DNA from: Rhizobium sp. RM
Lineage (GTDB): Bacteria; Pseudomonadota; Alphaproteobacteria; Rhizobiales; Rhizobiaceae
Length of the DNA stretch: 64,000 bases
Assembly: GCF_013390595.1 (NCBI RefSeq)
Contig: NZ_JACAWV010000022.1
Span: 434,001 to 498,000 of the forward strand
Direction of reading: 5' to 3'
In this document: positions 38,808-48,205 of the stretch, in pieces
Numbering within the stretch: the first letter of the stretch is position 1
How the letters are laid out: each line of letters opens with the position of its first letter
The notes under the pieces: model-generated
The model's database searches: none
Told to the model about the DNA's origin: nothing
Seen by the model: only the letters and a program-made list of their open reading frames with translations
Position numbers and translations under genes: made by a program

Positions 38808-38856
38808 CAATCACTGCCGCATCGGGTAAAAGGATTCCTGTAAAAAGGAATTACCG

Positions 38857-39654
38857 ATGAAGATTGCCACCTGGAACATCAATGGCGTCAAGGCGCGTAT
38901 CGAAAACCTTTGCCAGTGGCTGAAGGATTCCGCGCCCGATATCGTTTGCCTCCAGGAAATCAAATCGGTCGACGAAGGTTTCCCGCGCCTTGAGATCGAG
39001 GCGCTGGGTTATCATGTCGAGACCCACGGCCAGAAAGGCTTCAACGGGGTCGCCCTGCTCTCCAAGGTGAAACCCGACGAGGTCAATCGCGGCCTGCCGG
39101 GAGACGACGCCGACGAACAGGCCCGCTTCATCGAGGGTGTATTCTCAGTCGAAGGCGGCGTGATCCGTGTCTGCTCGCTTTATCTGCCGAACGGCAACCC
39201 GCCGGACGATCCGGTCAAATACCCCTACAAGCTGGCATGGATGGAGCGTCTTCGTCGTTTCGCCGAAGATCGTCTTGCGCTGGAAGAGCCGCTCATTCTG
39301 GCCGGCGACTACAACGTCATCCCCGAACCGTTCGACTGCCATGACCCACGTGTTTGGGAAGGCGATGCGCTGTTTCTGCCGCAGACCCGCACTGCGTTCC
39401 GCAAGCTGGAGCATCTGGGCCTCACAGACGCAGCACGCGCGACCACCGATGCAGCGGGTCTTTATACATTTTGGGATTATCAGGCAGGCGCCTGGCCGAA
39501 GAACAACGGCATTCGCATCGATCATCTCATGCTTTCGGCGGAAGCGTCCGACCGGCTGCAATCGGTCATGATCGAAAAACACGTTCGCGCCTGGGAAAAA
39601 CCTTCAGACCACGTGCCCGTCTGCGGTTACTTCGATTTCTCGCCGGTCAACTGA
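38857..39654 (+). CDS. xth: exodeoxyribonuclease III
   Basis: AP endonuclease and 3'-5' exonuclease of base excision repair. 265 residues. It has the full EEP fold: ATWNINGVKAR, metal residue E34 in LQEIK, GFNGVALLSK, LAGDYNVIPEP, NNGIRIDHLML and the catalytic SDHVPV near the end. Convergent with exoR. Confidence 0.95.
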   Translation: MKIATWNINGVKARIENLCQWLKDSAPDIVCLQEIKSVDEGFPRLEIEALGYHVETHGQKGFNGVALLSKVKPDEVNRGLPGDDADEQARFIEGVFSVEGGVIRVCSLYLPNGNPPDDPVKYPYKLAWMERLRRFAEDRLALEEPLILAGDYNVIPEPFDCHDPRVWEGDALFLPQTRTAFRKLEHLGLTDAARATTDAAGLYTFWDYQAGAWPKNNGIRIDHLMLSAEASDRLQSVMIEKHVRAWEKPSDHVPVCGYFDFSPVN

Positions 39655-39661
39655 CGCATAA

Positions 39662-39688
39662 GCGCTCGGACCAGACATGTTCGAGCGC
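39662..39688. terminator. inverted repeat between convergent xth and exoR
   Basis: GCGCTCG (39662-39668) is complementary to CGAGCGC (39682-39688). No T-run on either strand. Possible shared terminator. Confidence 0.3.
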
Positions 39689-39729
39689 AACGAACCGGCA
39701 TGTTCAGGACGTCATGAAGGCCGACCGGA

Positions 39730-40524
39730 TCAGTCCAGATCTTCGCCACGCATGCTCTGTGCAAGCGAGATGGCGGCGCGGCGATCGTTCTCGGTGGCAA
39801 GAGAGAAAGCCTGCTCCTGAATGTTCTGAATCCAGGTGCAATCGGCTGCCGCGCACTTGTCCAGCGCCGCCGTCATGAACGCCAGTCCACGCGTCGTCTG
39901 GCCTTCCTGGAACAGGAGATTGCCGAAGATCGACATCGCACCCGCATGGCCGTGTCGGCGTGCCTGGTTGAGCCACTTCTTCGCCTGTTGCACATCAGCG
40001 CGGCCGCCCTCGCCGGCCAGGATCATCTCCGCCAGCTTGAACTGTGCTTCCGCAACACCAAAGGTGGAGGCCACCTGGAAATAGAGTTGACGCGCCTGCG
40101 ACATGTCCATCTTCACCGGGCTGCCGGGAATGCCGTGGCGGTAATAATTGGCGAGAGACAGGAGAGCGTTGACGAAAAATCCGGTATCTTCCGAGCCAGG
40201 TTCGACACCCTGGTTGGCGATTTCGCTGTAGATCTTGAAAGCTTCGAAGTCGTTCTGGGCGACGCCATCGCCATAGGCATACATGTTGGCCAGCGCCCAA
40301 CGGGAGCCGGTGTGACCTTTTTCTGCAGCGTAACGGTAGGCCTCGACAGCCTCATCCTTGTTGCCGTTCTTGTAGGCCTTGAAGCCAAACTTGAACAGAT
40401 CAAAGGGGCCGGATTCCTTGGTCACGCCTGCATTGATATCAAAAGCCGCAGCAGGCATTGCGAGCGACGCAAGCAACATGCCCAGGAAGAGCGGCTTTAT
40501 AACGTTGGCTTCACATTTCAGCAT
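39730..40524 (-). CDS. exoR: exopolysaccharide regulator ExoR, periplasmic Sel1-repeat protein
   Basis: 264 residues: signal peptide (IKPLFLGMLLASLAMPAAA), then Sel1-like repeats throughout (AYRYAAEKGHTGSRWALANMY, AKKWLNQARRHGHAGAM). The sequence FDLFKFGFKAYKNG and GVEPGSEDTGFFVNALLSLA match the Sinorhizobium/Agrobacterium ExoR proteins I know. ExoR holds the ExoS/ChvG sensor kinase inactive in the periplasm; its proteolysis at acid pH turns on ChvI. That controls succinoglycan, motility and host-related genes. Convergent with xth. Confidence 0.92.
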   Translation of the reverse strand: MLKCEANVIKPLFLGMLLASLAMPAAAFDINAGVTKESGPFDLFKFGFKAYKNGNKDEAVEAYRYAAEKGHTGSRWALANMYAYGDGVAQNDFEAFKIYSEIANQGVEPGSEDTGFFVNALLSLANYYRHGIPGSPVKMDMSQARQLYFQVASTFGVAEAQFKLAEMILAGEGGRADVQQAKKWLNQARRHGHAGAMSIFGNLLFQEGQTTRGLAFMTAALDKCAAADCTWIQNIQEQAFSLATENDRRAAISLAQSMRGEDLD

Positions 40525-40552
40525 TTCAGCGAACTTCTCTCACTCTACCCGG

Positions 40553-40582
40553 CGTATAGCCAATACTTGCGGAATACTGCAA
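40553..40582 (-). promoter_or_regulatory. possible exoR promoter
   Basis: Reading the minus strand, TTGCAG (40582-40577), 18 bases, TATACG (40558-40553), ending 28 bases before the exoR ATG. The hexamers are only moderately good. Confidence 0.35.
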
Positions 40583-41025
40583 AGCCAAACTCCGCCGGGT
40601 CGCGATTTTTCGAATACACTGCGTCTTTCCGGCAGCACTTTCCAGCGCACCACCGATGGTCTGTTGCGGTAATTGCTCAAGTTTTTCAGTGAGACAGATA
40701 TAGACATAATTTCCGGCAATATCGCGGCGCCCCACCGCTCTTTTGCCAGGTCCAAACAAGTGCGGGGAGCACAATTCCCTCGTTACTTGCTTAAACCCTG
40801 AATCCAAATCCGTTTTCACTTTCCGCAATTCCACAGGACCATAAAAAACGCCTGCATATTCTTCCATTCCCGCGTCCGTAAACAAAGCCAAGCACCTTGT
40901 TTGTGGCGGGAAATGGACAAATCTGCCCACATTCCAACGCGACTAGAAGCTTGCAGAAAAGTGTTGCGAAATCGTCACAAAACAGACAGGCCCAAAAATT
41001 TTGTCTGTCAGGAATCACAGTCACA
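40583..41025. other. intergenic stretch between the FadL-type gene and exoR
   Basis: About 440 bases with no convincing gene. One minus frame (40526-40930) overlaps the exoR leader and shows no family features. ACAGACA (40982-40988) and TGTCTGT (41002-41008) form a small inverted repeat. The exoR upstream control region must lie here. Confidence 0.4.
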
Positions 41026-41060
41026 AAAGAAAAAAGGCCCGGTTGGTAAACCGGACCTTT
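41026..41060 (-). terminator. rho-independent terminator of the FadL-type gene
   Basis: On the minus strand, AAAGGTCCGGT pairs with ACCGGGCCTTT (one mismatch), followed by TTTCTTTT. 28 bases past the stop of the outer membrane protein gene. Confidence 0.85.
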
Positions 41061-41087
41061 CCAAAACGTCACCCTAGGCAGATCGCC

Positions 41088-42368
41088 TCAGAACTTGACC
41101 TTCACACCGGTCGAGATCGCAGCAACGAGATCGTTGCCGAACCGATAAGATGCTTCGTCACCACATGTCATCGTTCCACACGGTGCACCAGAAATCGAGG
41201 ATTCACCCGATGTCAGGAGACCAATAGCACCAGCAATCTTGAACTCGATATTCTTGTTCGGAGAGTAGACGAGCTGCGTACCGAGCATCCAGGTATCGGT
41301 CTGCGTGCCGATAACTGTCGAGGTACCACGGTCCCAGGTCAGGCTGACCGCGCCGCTCCATTGGTCGTTAAACTTGTGGCCAATACCGCCAGAGATCGTC
41401 CACCCATCACGGTAGTACAGATCCAGTGTGTTGAGCGCGCCGACACCCGGTACGCAGGGTGAAACGCCGACTGCGCAGAACGGAATGAACTGAATCTGGC
41501 TCCAGTCCGTCCACTTGACCGAACCAAACGCCAACCAATCAGGTGCAATACCGGATTGAACCTTAAGCTCAACGCTATCAGGCATCGAGACTGAGCCATA
41601 AACCGGAGTGATCTTGCCGCCATAGGCAACGAGAAGTGGATTACCAGCCGCTGGAACACCGCGAAGGTCAACCGTTCCACTTAGATCATGGTCAACAGCG
41701 CTGTTGTAAACCAGGCTGGTACGGAAGGCGATTTCCGGAATTTCATAGGCAACACCGGCACGCCAACCCCAGCCGTCACCTTCCATTTCCAGCTTGCCGA
41801 CGCCCGAATAAAGCGAAGGATAAGCGGGGCCAAGAGCAAGCGGGGAAACGACCTGACGATATTTGTAACCGCTGAGCTCCTGATAGAAGCCGCCACCGAT
41901 GATCGAGAAGTCACCCTTGCCGAGATCGAACTTCACGCGGCAGGTCGTGGCATAGTTATGCGACTTGACCTTGGTTTCGATGTTGTAGCTCGAGCCCTGC
42001 CAGATGCCTGGCTTCAGATGGGCACCCCATGGCTCCGAATAGTCGAACATGCAGTCGCCGAAATCGCCAATGGCTGCTTTGGCGCCAACGCGGGTCGACC
42101 AGTAGTTTTCGGAATCATCAGCCGATGTCGACCACGAGGCCGGCAGAGGACCGCCGCCCTTCAGCGGCAATGGATTGTCTCGTGCATCCTTCACTTCGCG
42201 CTGAGGCGCAACGAAGGTAGCAGAGCTATCCAGAACATAGTCGGACGGATCGAACAGCAGGTCGATATTGTAGCCGCCGCGCTCAAGGCCGCCAGCCAGC
42301 GAAGGCGTTACCGCTGCGATGCTGACCGCAAAACATACCGCGCCGCGAAAAATTGCAGTTTTTGCCAT
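41088..42368 (-). CDS. FadL/OmpP1-family outer membrane transport protein
   Basis: 426 residues: signal peptide (MAKTAIFRGAVCFAVSIAA...), then a mature start GGLERGGYNIDLLFDPSDY like the N-terminal hatch of FadL. The rest is an alternating beta-barrel pattern with a terminal phenylalanine (VKVKF). FadL proteins carry long-chain fatty acids or aromatic hydrocarbons across the outer membrane. Four cysteines lie in two loops (FCAVGVSPCVPG and PCGTMTC), probably disulfides. The ATG at 42368 has GGGGAGAG upstream. Single-gene unit with its own terminator. Confidence 0.9.
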   Translation of the reverse strand: MAKTAIFRGAVCFAVSIAAVTPSLAGGLERGGYNIDLLFDPSDYVLDSSATFVAPQREVKDARDNPLPLKGGGPLPASWSTSADDSENYWSTRVGAKAAIGDFGDCMFDYSEPWGAHLKPGIWQGSSYNIETKVKSHNYATTCRVKFDLGKGDFSIIGGGFYQELSGYKYRQVVSPLALGPAYPSLYSGVGKLEMEGDGWGWRAGVAYEIPEIAFRTSLVYNSAVDHDLSGTVDLRGVPAAGNPLLVAYGGKITPVYGSVSMPDSVELKVQSGIAPDWLAFGSVKWTDWSQIQFIPFCAVGVSPCVPGVGALNTLDLYYRDGWTISGGIGHKFNDQWSGAVSLTWDRGTSTVIGTQTDTWMLGTQLVYSPNKNIEFKIAGAIGLLTSGESSISGAPCGTMTCGDEASYRFGNDLVAAISTGVKVKF

Positions 42369-42773
42369 CTCTCTCCCCAATCAAGGCAATGTGATCGTCA
42401 ACAGACTGAAGTGGTTCGCGGGAAATAACAATCTGCCGCGAGTTGGCGCAGTTCTGCGACAATGTCCCATTTTTTTACGTAAGATTTTCATGTTCGCCCT
42501 CTCGCCTAATCATTTTAGGCTATTTTTCTAACCCCACAGCAAAAACCAGACATAAAACGAAACAAATTCCCACTCCGGATGGGAAATGTCGCCGAATGAC
42601 AACACTGAAAACTTTCCAAAAGAAAGTCCGTTATCAGGCCGTTTTCATTGGATATTTCGCTGTTTTCGTCCCCTTCGCGCCACGTAGACGGCAACGAAAC
42701 ATTTCACTTTGCGATCATGGACGATTCGTCGCTGCAGCGCAGCAAAGGCCGGAAAAGAAACTTTGCAAAACAC
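42369..42773. other. intergenic stretch upstream of the FadL-type gene
   Basis: About 400 bases, relatively A/T-rich. No convincing gene: a plus frame (42443-42850) runs through the valS terminator and has no family features. Should hold the promoter of the FadL-type gene. Confidence 0.4.
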
Positions 42774-42810
42774 AAAAAAAGCGCCCCTTTTTCAAGGAGC
42801 GCTTTTTTAT
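42774..42810 (-). terminator. rho-independent terminator of valS
   Basis: AAAAAAGCGCCCCTT pairs with AAGGAGCGCTTTTTT (one mismatch), loop TTTC. T-runs exist on both strands. Located 24 bases past the valS stop. Confidence 0.88.
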
Positions 42811-42833
42811 TGCCACAGTAGCTGGAGGCCGGC

Positions 42834-45677
42834 TTATCCGGCTTCGCTGACCCGCTGCAACGCAGTCTTGAGGCTGACAAGCTGAACATCCAGCTCCGCC
42901 TTGCGTTCGCGGTCTGCCGCCACGACTTCCGGATCGGCATTGGCAACGAACTTCTCGTTGCCGAGCTTCTTGTCGATACGTTCCATTTCGGCTTCGACCT
43001 TGCCAATCGCCTTTTCAAGACGTGCCTTCTCAGCCGAGAGATCGATCAGGTTGCCAAGCGGCAGGCAGATGGTCGCTTCGCCGATGATGATCTGCGCGGA
43101 CCCCTTCGGCGCAACATCCGCACCGCGGATTTCGTCCGCACGGGCAAGACGACGGATCGCGGCCGCATGGCGGTCAAGCCGTGCTTCGGTGGACGTGTTG
43201 GCACCGACGACGACGAGCGCTGCCGTCGCACCCGGCGGCACATTCATTTCAGCGCGAGCCGAACGAATGCCGGAAACGAGATCGATCAGCCAGTTGATTT
43301 CCGCAGCCGCAGCATCGTCGCGGAATTCCGGCGTCGGCCAGTCGGTGTGGCAAAGAAGATCAGTGCGCTCTTCACCCTCGCCTGCCGTATGCGCCCACAG
43401 CTCTTCCGTCATGAACGGCATGAAGGGATGCAGAAGCTTGTAGATTTCTTCCAGAACGTAGGCAGCGCATGCCTGCGATTCCTTCTTAGCGGCTTCGTCT
43501 TCGCCGCTGAACACCGGCTTCAGCAGTTCCAGATACCAGTCGCAGAACTGGTTCCAGACGAAGCGGTAGATCGTTCCTGCCGCATCGTTGAAGCGGAAGT
43601 TCTCGATCGCACCGGTCAGATCTCTCGTGGTGTTGGCAAGCTCGGTCAGAATCCAGCGGTTGATCGTCAGCGAAGCGGTTTCCGGCAGGAAATGCGGATC
43701 GCGCTTCACGCCGTTCATTTCGGCAAAGCGGGTCGCGTTCCATAGCTTCGTACCGAAGTTGCGATAACCGGCGATACGCGCCGGATCGAGCTTCACGTCG
43801 CGTCCCTGCGCCGCCATGATGGCAAGCGTGAAGCGCAGCGCATCCGCACCATATTCGTCGATCAGGTCGAGCGGATCGATGACGTTACCCTTGGACTTCG
43901 ACATCTTCTGGCCGTTCTTGTCGCGGACCAGAGCGTGAATGTAGACCGTGCTGAACGGCTCGACCGGATTGCCCGCATCGTCCTTCATGAAGTGCAGACC
44001 CATCTGCATCATACGAACGACCCAGAACGGAATGATATCGAAACCGGTCACAAGCACGTTGGTCGGATAATAGCGCGCCAGTTCCGGCGTCTTTTCCGGC
44101 CAGCCGAGCGTCGAAAACGGCCAGAGTGCCGACGAGAACCAGGTGTCGAGAACGTCCTCGTCACGTGTCAGGATTTCGCCCGGCTTGAAGTTCTCGAGCT
44201 TTTCCTCGACCCATGCCTTCCACGGACCTTCGTGGGCGATGTAGTGCTGGATAGCCGCTTCCAAAGCCTCTTCTTCGGTCTTTTCAACGAAGACCTGACC
44301 ATCCGGGCCGTACCAGGCCGGAATCTGGTGACCCCACCAGAGCTGACGCGAAATGCACCAGGGCTGAATGTTTTCCATCCACTGGAAGTAGGTGTTTTCC
44401 CAGTTCTTCGGAACGAAATTGGTGCGGCCTTCGCGAACCGAAGCAATCGCCGGCTTGGCCAGCGTCTTGTTGTCGACCCACCACTGGTCGGTCAAACGCG
44501 GCTCGATCGGCACACCACCACGGTCGCCATGCGGAACCACATGCTTGTGCGGCTCGATCTTGTCGAGAAGACCGGCTTCTTCGAAGATTTCAACGATGAT
44601 CTTGCGGGCCGTGAAGCGGTCCTGCCCTTCCAGACGATCCCACGCGCCATGCAGGGCAGCCGGGTTGCTCAGTCCTTCGAGGAAGTCCTCATTGTCCTTG
44701 ATCGAGATCGTCGCATCGATGTTCATGACGTTGATGGCGCGCAAACCGGCGCGCTTGCCGACTTCGAAGTCGTTGAAATCATGCGCTGGCGTGATCTTGA
44801 CGGCACCGGTTCCGGCAGCCGGATCGGCATAGCTGTCGGCGACAATCGGGATCTTGCGGCCGACGATCGGCAGAATGACGTGCTTGCCGACGATGCTCTT
44901 GTAACGCTCGTCATCGGGGTTGACCGCAATACCGGTGTCACCGAGCATGGTTTCAGGGCGCGTCGTCGCAACAACGATGTAATCGCGGGTTTCGAACTCG
45001 GTGGGCTTGCCCTCTTCGTCGAAAGCAATCGGATACTGGTAGGTAACGCCCTTTTCCAGCGGGTAGCGGAAATGCCAGAGGTTCCCCTTCACGTCCAGCT
45101 GCTCCACTTCCATGTCGGAAATGGCGGTCAGAAGCTTCGGGTCCCAGTTCACAAGGCGCTTGTCCTTGTAGATCAGGCCATCCTTGTAAAGCGATACGAA
45201 AACTTCGAGAACGGCTTCGGAAAGCCCCTCGTCCATGGTGAAGCGTTCACGCGACCAGTCGCAGGACGCGCCAAGGCGCTTCAACTGGTTGAAGATCAAC
45301 CCGCCGGACTCGGCCTTCCATTCCCAGACCTTTTCGACGAAAGCCTCACGGCCCATGTCGCGACGGCCCGGCAACTGCTGTTCCATCAGCTTGCGCTCGA
45401 CAACCATCTGCGTGGCAATACCGGCATGGTCCATGCCCGGCTGCCACAACACGTCCTTGCCGCGCATGCGCTCGAAACGGATCATGATGTCCTGCAGCGT
45501 ATTGTTGAGCGCGTGGCCCATGTGCAGGGAGCCCGTCACGTTCGGCGGCGGGATCACGATGGTGAAGGTTTCCGCGCCTGGCTTGGCGTTGGCACCGGCA
45601 CGGAAGGCATTGGCCTCGTCCCAGGCTGCGGCGATCTTCGGTTCGACGGATGCGGAATCGTAGGTCTTTTCGAGCAT
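42834..45677 (-). CDS. valS: valyl-tRNA synthetase
   Basis: Charges tRNA-Val and edits threonine. 947 residues, class I. PPPNVTGSLHMGHALNNT contains the HIGH motif near residues 43-60, GQKMSKSKGNVIDP the KMSKS motif near 582, the CP1 editing domain lies between, and the C-terminal coiled-coil arm covers about the last 70 residues. popZ lies upstream with its own terminator. Confidence 0.97.
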   Translation of the reverse strand: MLEKTYDSASVEPKIAAAWDEANAFRAGANAKPGAETFTIVIPPPNVTGSLHMGHALNNTLQDIMIRFERMRGKDVLWQPGMDHAGIATQMVVERKLMEQQLPGRRDMGREAFVEKVWEWKAESGGLIFNQLKRLGASCDWSRERFTMDEGLSEAVLEVFVSLYKDGLIYKDKRLVNWDPKLLTAISDMEVEQLDVKGNLWHFRYPLEKGVTYQYPIAFDEEGKPTEFETRDYIVVATTRPETMLGDTGIAVNPDDERYKSIVGKHVILPIVGRKIPIVADSYADPAAGTGAVKITPAHDFNDFEVGKRAGLRAINVMNIDATISIKDNEDFLEGLSNPAALHGAWDRLEGQDRFTARKIIVEIFEEAGLLDKIEPHKHVVPHGDRGGVPIEPRLTDQWWVDNKTLAKPAIASVREGRTNFVPKNWENTYFQWMENIQPWCISRQLWWGHQIPAWYGPDGQVFVEKTEEEALEAAIQHYIAHEGPWKAWVEEKLENFKPGEILTRDEDVLDTWFSSALWPFSTLGWPEKTPELARYYPTNVLVTGFDIIPFWVVRMMQMGLHFMKDDAGNPVEPFSTVYIHALVRDKNGQKMSKSKGNVIDPLDLIDEYGADALRFTLAIMAAQGRDVKLDPARIAGYRNFGTKLWNATRFAEMNGVKRDPHFLPETASLTINRWILTELANTTRDLTGAIENFRFNDAAGTIYRFVWNQFCDWYLELLKPVFSGEDEAAKKESQACAAYVLEEIYKLLHPFMPFMTEELWAHTAGEGEERTDLLCHTDWPTPEFRDDAAAAEINWLIDLVSGIRSARAEMNVPPGATAALVVVGANTSTEARLDRHAAAIRRLARADEIRGADVAPKGSAQIIIGEATICLPLGNLIDLSAEKARLEKAIGKVEAEMERIDKKLGNEKFVANADPEVVAADRERKAELDVQLVSLKTALQRVSEAG

Positions 45678-45778
45678 TTCCTGACCTGAATTTTAGAGTT
45701 CTATGTTGATTTTTTAAATAAGGATGGCCGGTTGAGAGTCAACAGAAACCGGACATTTCGACGGCAAAGGTTATCAAA

Positions 45779-45812
45779 CAAAAAAGCCGCCCCCGGAACG
45801 GAGCGGCCTTTG
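45779..45812 (-). terminator. rho-independent terminator of popZ
   Basis: On the minus strand, AAGGCCGCTCC pairs imperfectly with GGGGGCGGCTT, followed by TTTTGTTTG. 21 bases past the popZ stop. Confidence 0.75.
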
Positions 45813-45832
45813 TACCTAACCTTATCCGTTGA

Positions 45833-46798
45833 TCAGCGGCGCGAACCGCGCGCCACGCGCTCGATTTCCTCGCGCACGAGACGTTCCACCAGCGTCGGAA
45901 GATTGTCTTCCAGCCAGTCCTGCAGCATCGGCCGCAGCATTTCCTGCGCCATATCTTCAAGCGAACGGCGCTCCACGCCGTCAAAAACCTCGGCAAGTTC
46001 ACCAAAGGAACGGGCAATCTGCTCGCCAGCGGCGGCGGAAATCAGGCTGTTGAGCGAGGACATGCCCTCGGCCTGCGGCTCCTCCGGCTGCTGGATGGGC
46101 TCGATCTGAGCTTCAAACTGCGGTGCTTCCTCGATTTCCGGCAAAACCAGAGACGGCGCTTCGAAGCGTTCTTCGACAACAGGCGTCTCGATGGCACCAC
46201 GCAGGGCGACATTTTCGAAACGCGGTTCGGCGACTGCAACATTTTCGATAGCGGCAGCGGCAGCGCGATCCTCGACCGCACCGAAGTTCGGCTGCTCGCG
46301 GCTTTCCTGCTGTGCGGCAACCATCAAAGGACGGACATCGGTCGGACGCTGCGCGACCGGACGCTCGATCGGAGCGGGTGCGACCGGGCTTGCTGCCTGC
46401 GCCAGTTCTTCTGCACGACGCTGCTGCGCCTGCGCGGCGAATGCCTGCGGTCCCATGGCCGCATTGCGATCGGCAGCAGCTCTGACGCGTGCGGCCACAT
46501 CGGCAAGCGACATGGTCTTTTCGCCGGCACTCTCCTGCTGTTCGGACATAGAGGCAAATTCCTGTGCGGGGCGCTGGCCGTAGGGCTGGTTAGCCGCAGG
46601 TGGAACACGTGTCGGAAGGCTGGACGTATCGGCCGCGAAGGATGTTTCCGCAACCATTTCGTCTTCATCGTCATAGACCGGCGGCAACTGCCCCGAGAAC
46701 GCACCGGCAGGACCAGGCTCGTTACTTTCGATGATCCGGCGGATCGACGCCAGAATTTCTTCCATGGACGGTTCACGCGCTACGCTTGGCTGAGCCAT
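45833..46798 (-). CDS. popZ: polar organizing protein Z (DUF2497)
   Basis: Self-assembling cell-pole scaffold; in Agrobacterium it marks the growth pole and anchors the chromosome origin. 321 residues with PopZ's three parts: the N-terminal helix REPSMEEILASIRRII (8-23) for client binding, a long disordered Pro/Ala/Glu-rich middle (about 30-235), and the C-terminal oligomerisation helices (LRPMLQDWLEDNLPTLVERL...) ending in RGSRR. The ATG at 46798 is preferred; 17 upstream codons in frame look non-coding. Confidence 0.92.
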   Translation of the reverse strand: MAQPSVAREPSMEEILASIRRIIESNEPGPAGAFSGQLPPVYDDEDEMVAETSFAADTSSLPTRVPPAANQPYGQRPAQEFASMSEQQESAGEKTMSLADVAARVRAAADRNAAMGPQAFAAQAQQRRAEELAQAASPVAPAPIERPVAQRPTDVRPLMVAAQQESREQPNFGAVEDRAAAAAIENVAVAEPRFENVALRGAIETPVVEERFEAPSLVLPEIEEAPQFEAQIEPIQQPEEPQAEGMSSLNSLISAAAGEQIARSFGELAEVFDGVERRSLEDMAQEMLRPMLQDWLEDNLPTLVERLVREEIERVARGSRR

Positions 46799-46944
46799 TT
46801 CTATCCCCGAGTTCCACTTAAAGGCCATGCGGGGCGGCAAAACACACACACGCCCCGAATCACCCCTAGTTTAGGCCAGCCGACTCAGGAACTAAATCGC
46901 CGATTGAGCGACTTTCGCAGCGGTACACAGCTTTGTTGCGCCAA

Positions 46945-46980
46945 CAAAAAAGCCGGAATGGAAGAACCATCCCGGCTTTT
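46945..46980 (-). terminator. rho-independent terminator of the PIMT-like gene
   Basis: AAAAGCCGGGATGG pairs with CCATTCCGGCTTTT on the minus strand (one mismatch), followed by TTGTTGG. It stands where rhizobial genomes often have tolC. Confidence 0.85.
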
Positions 46981-47002
46981 ACGAAAAAACATGTGGTTTT
47001 CG

Positions 47003-47674
47003 TCAGAAAACGAAATCCTTGGCCTTGGCAAAGCCCGGAACCGGCTTGATCGACGCGTTGAACAGCGTGACCGAGGACGTGCCGTTGCCGTCACGGCGGT
47101 AAACGGTTGCCTTGGCAGCATTGCCGTAGCCAACGACGACGACCAGTCGTCCGCCGTCGCGAAGCTGACCGAGCAGTCCAGCCGGCACGTCTTCGACAGA
47201 GCCGTTGATGAAGATCAGATCGTAAGGCGCTTCGCCCGCATAACCCTTTTCAAGATCGCCGGTCACAACGGCAACATTGTCGTAGCCAAGCGAAGCGAGG
47301 GTTTCGGTTGCTTCAGCAGCAAGCTGCTCGTCGCTTTCCAGCGAAACGACCGAACCTGCAAGCTGCGACAGGATGGCAGCCGCATAACCGGAACCGCCGC
47401 CGATTTCCAGAACCACGTCGTCCTTCGTCACGGCAGCAAGCTGAAGAAGCTTTGCAAGCGGCGAGGCCTTCATGACGTAACGCGCAGGACGACCGTCCTT
47501 TGCGGGACAGACCTGCAGATCCTCGTCCACATAGGCAATCTGCTTGACGCCAGCCGGCACGAAAGCTTCGCGCGGAACGTTCGCAAACGCCGTGAGCACG
47601 GAATGCGACGTCACGTCGGTCGTACGCAACTGGCTGTCGACCATCTTCGCGCGCGCGGTTTCGAAATCCATCAT
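47003..47674 (-). CDS. PIMT-like SAM-dependent methyltransferase (second pcm paralogue)
   Basis: 223 residues. FETARAKMVDSQLRTTDV and VLEIGGGSGYAAAILSQLAG (SAM motif I, about 88-107) match the PIMT-like proteins found next to tolC in rhizobia. The canonical TIS substrate loop of true isoaspartate methyltransferases is absent (ARYVMKASPLAKLLQ instead). The substrate is unknown and it should not be assumed to repair isoaspartate. Start M1 or M2 is undecided. Confidence 0.83.
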   Translation of the reverse strand: MMDFETARAKMVDSQLRTTDVTSHSVLTAFANVPREAFVPAGVKQIAYVDEDLQVCPAKDGRPARYVMKASPLAKLLQLAAVTKDDVVLEIGGGSGYAAAILSQLAGSVVSLESDEQLAAEATETLASLGYDNVAVVTGDLEKGYAGEAPYDLIFINGSVEDVPAGLLGQLRDGGRLVVVVGYGNAAKATVYRRDGNGTSSVTLFNASIKPVPGFAKAKDFVF

Positions 47675-47912
47675 ATCGTTATCGCCTCAATTTCACGGAT
47701 GCTGGGCAAAAACGCCACGGCTCCAAAGCTCTCAAGCGGCACAGGGCTCCCCCTCGCCTTTCGATAATCTCATAATTGCCCGCGCCCGCGCTTTCAAGCA
47801 CGCGATGAAGCCTAACAAGGAAAAAGAGCAGGAGGATTTCGGGAGAACAACAGAAAACGACCGCACCAACTGAATGGCACGCTGTCTATTCATCACTGTG
47901 TGGTTGAAATTT

Positions 47913-47986
47913 TGGAGGCCTCGCCCGGAATTGAACCGGGGTACAAGGATTTGCAGTCCTCTGCGTCACCACTCCGCCACGAGGCC
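47913..47986 (-). tRNA. tRNA-Cys (GCA)
   Basis: 74 bases with CCA encoded. The acceptor stem GGCCTCG pairs with CGAGGCC, the anticodon loop reads CTGCAAA with anticodon GCA, and the T-arm contains GGTTCAATTCC. Read on the minus strand. Confidence 0.97.
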
Positions 47987-48017
47987 TCACACGCTCTTCG
48001 TTTCGAGCGATGGCGGG

Positions 48018-48046
48018 CATTTAGAACGAATCCATTTTGGGTGCAA
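48018..48046 (-). promoter_or_regulatory. sigma-70-type promoter of tRNA-Cys
   Basis: Minus strand CTTGCAC (-35, TTGCAC at 48046-48041), 17-base spacer, TAAATG (-10, 48023-48018). Ends 31 bases before the tRNA 5' end. Confidence 0.55.
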
Positions 48047-48160
48047 GGGGGTTAAAGTCGAATGCCAATTTTTTCCGTGAACATCTCAACGTCATTCACG
48101 GAACTCTTTGCATTCTTGTGATGGCCCCCCACGACCCAATTTCTGGATAAGCAAAGAAAC

Positions 48161-48200
48161 GGCACCACAGGCTGCATCAAAGAGACACGCCTGTGGTGCC
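48161..48200 (-). terminator. terminator of the DUF3309 gene
   Basis: GGCACCACAGGC (48161-48172) is exactly complementary to GCCTGTGGTGCC (48189-48200). The minus strand continues GTTTCTTTGC. Twelve-base perfect stem with a 16-base loop. Confidence 0.7.
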
Positions 48201-48205
48201 ATCGG

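Noticed and set aside
40526-40930. Minus-strand frame of 134 codons upstream of exoR
   Set aside because: Runs into the exoR leader and promoter region; no family features.
47913-48205. Integration site of a mobile element at tRNA-Cys
   Set aside because: No integrase gene and no repeat of the tRNA 3' end were seen nearby.
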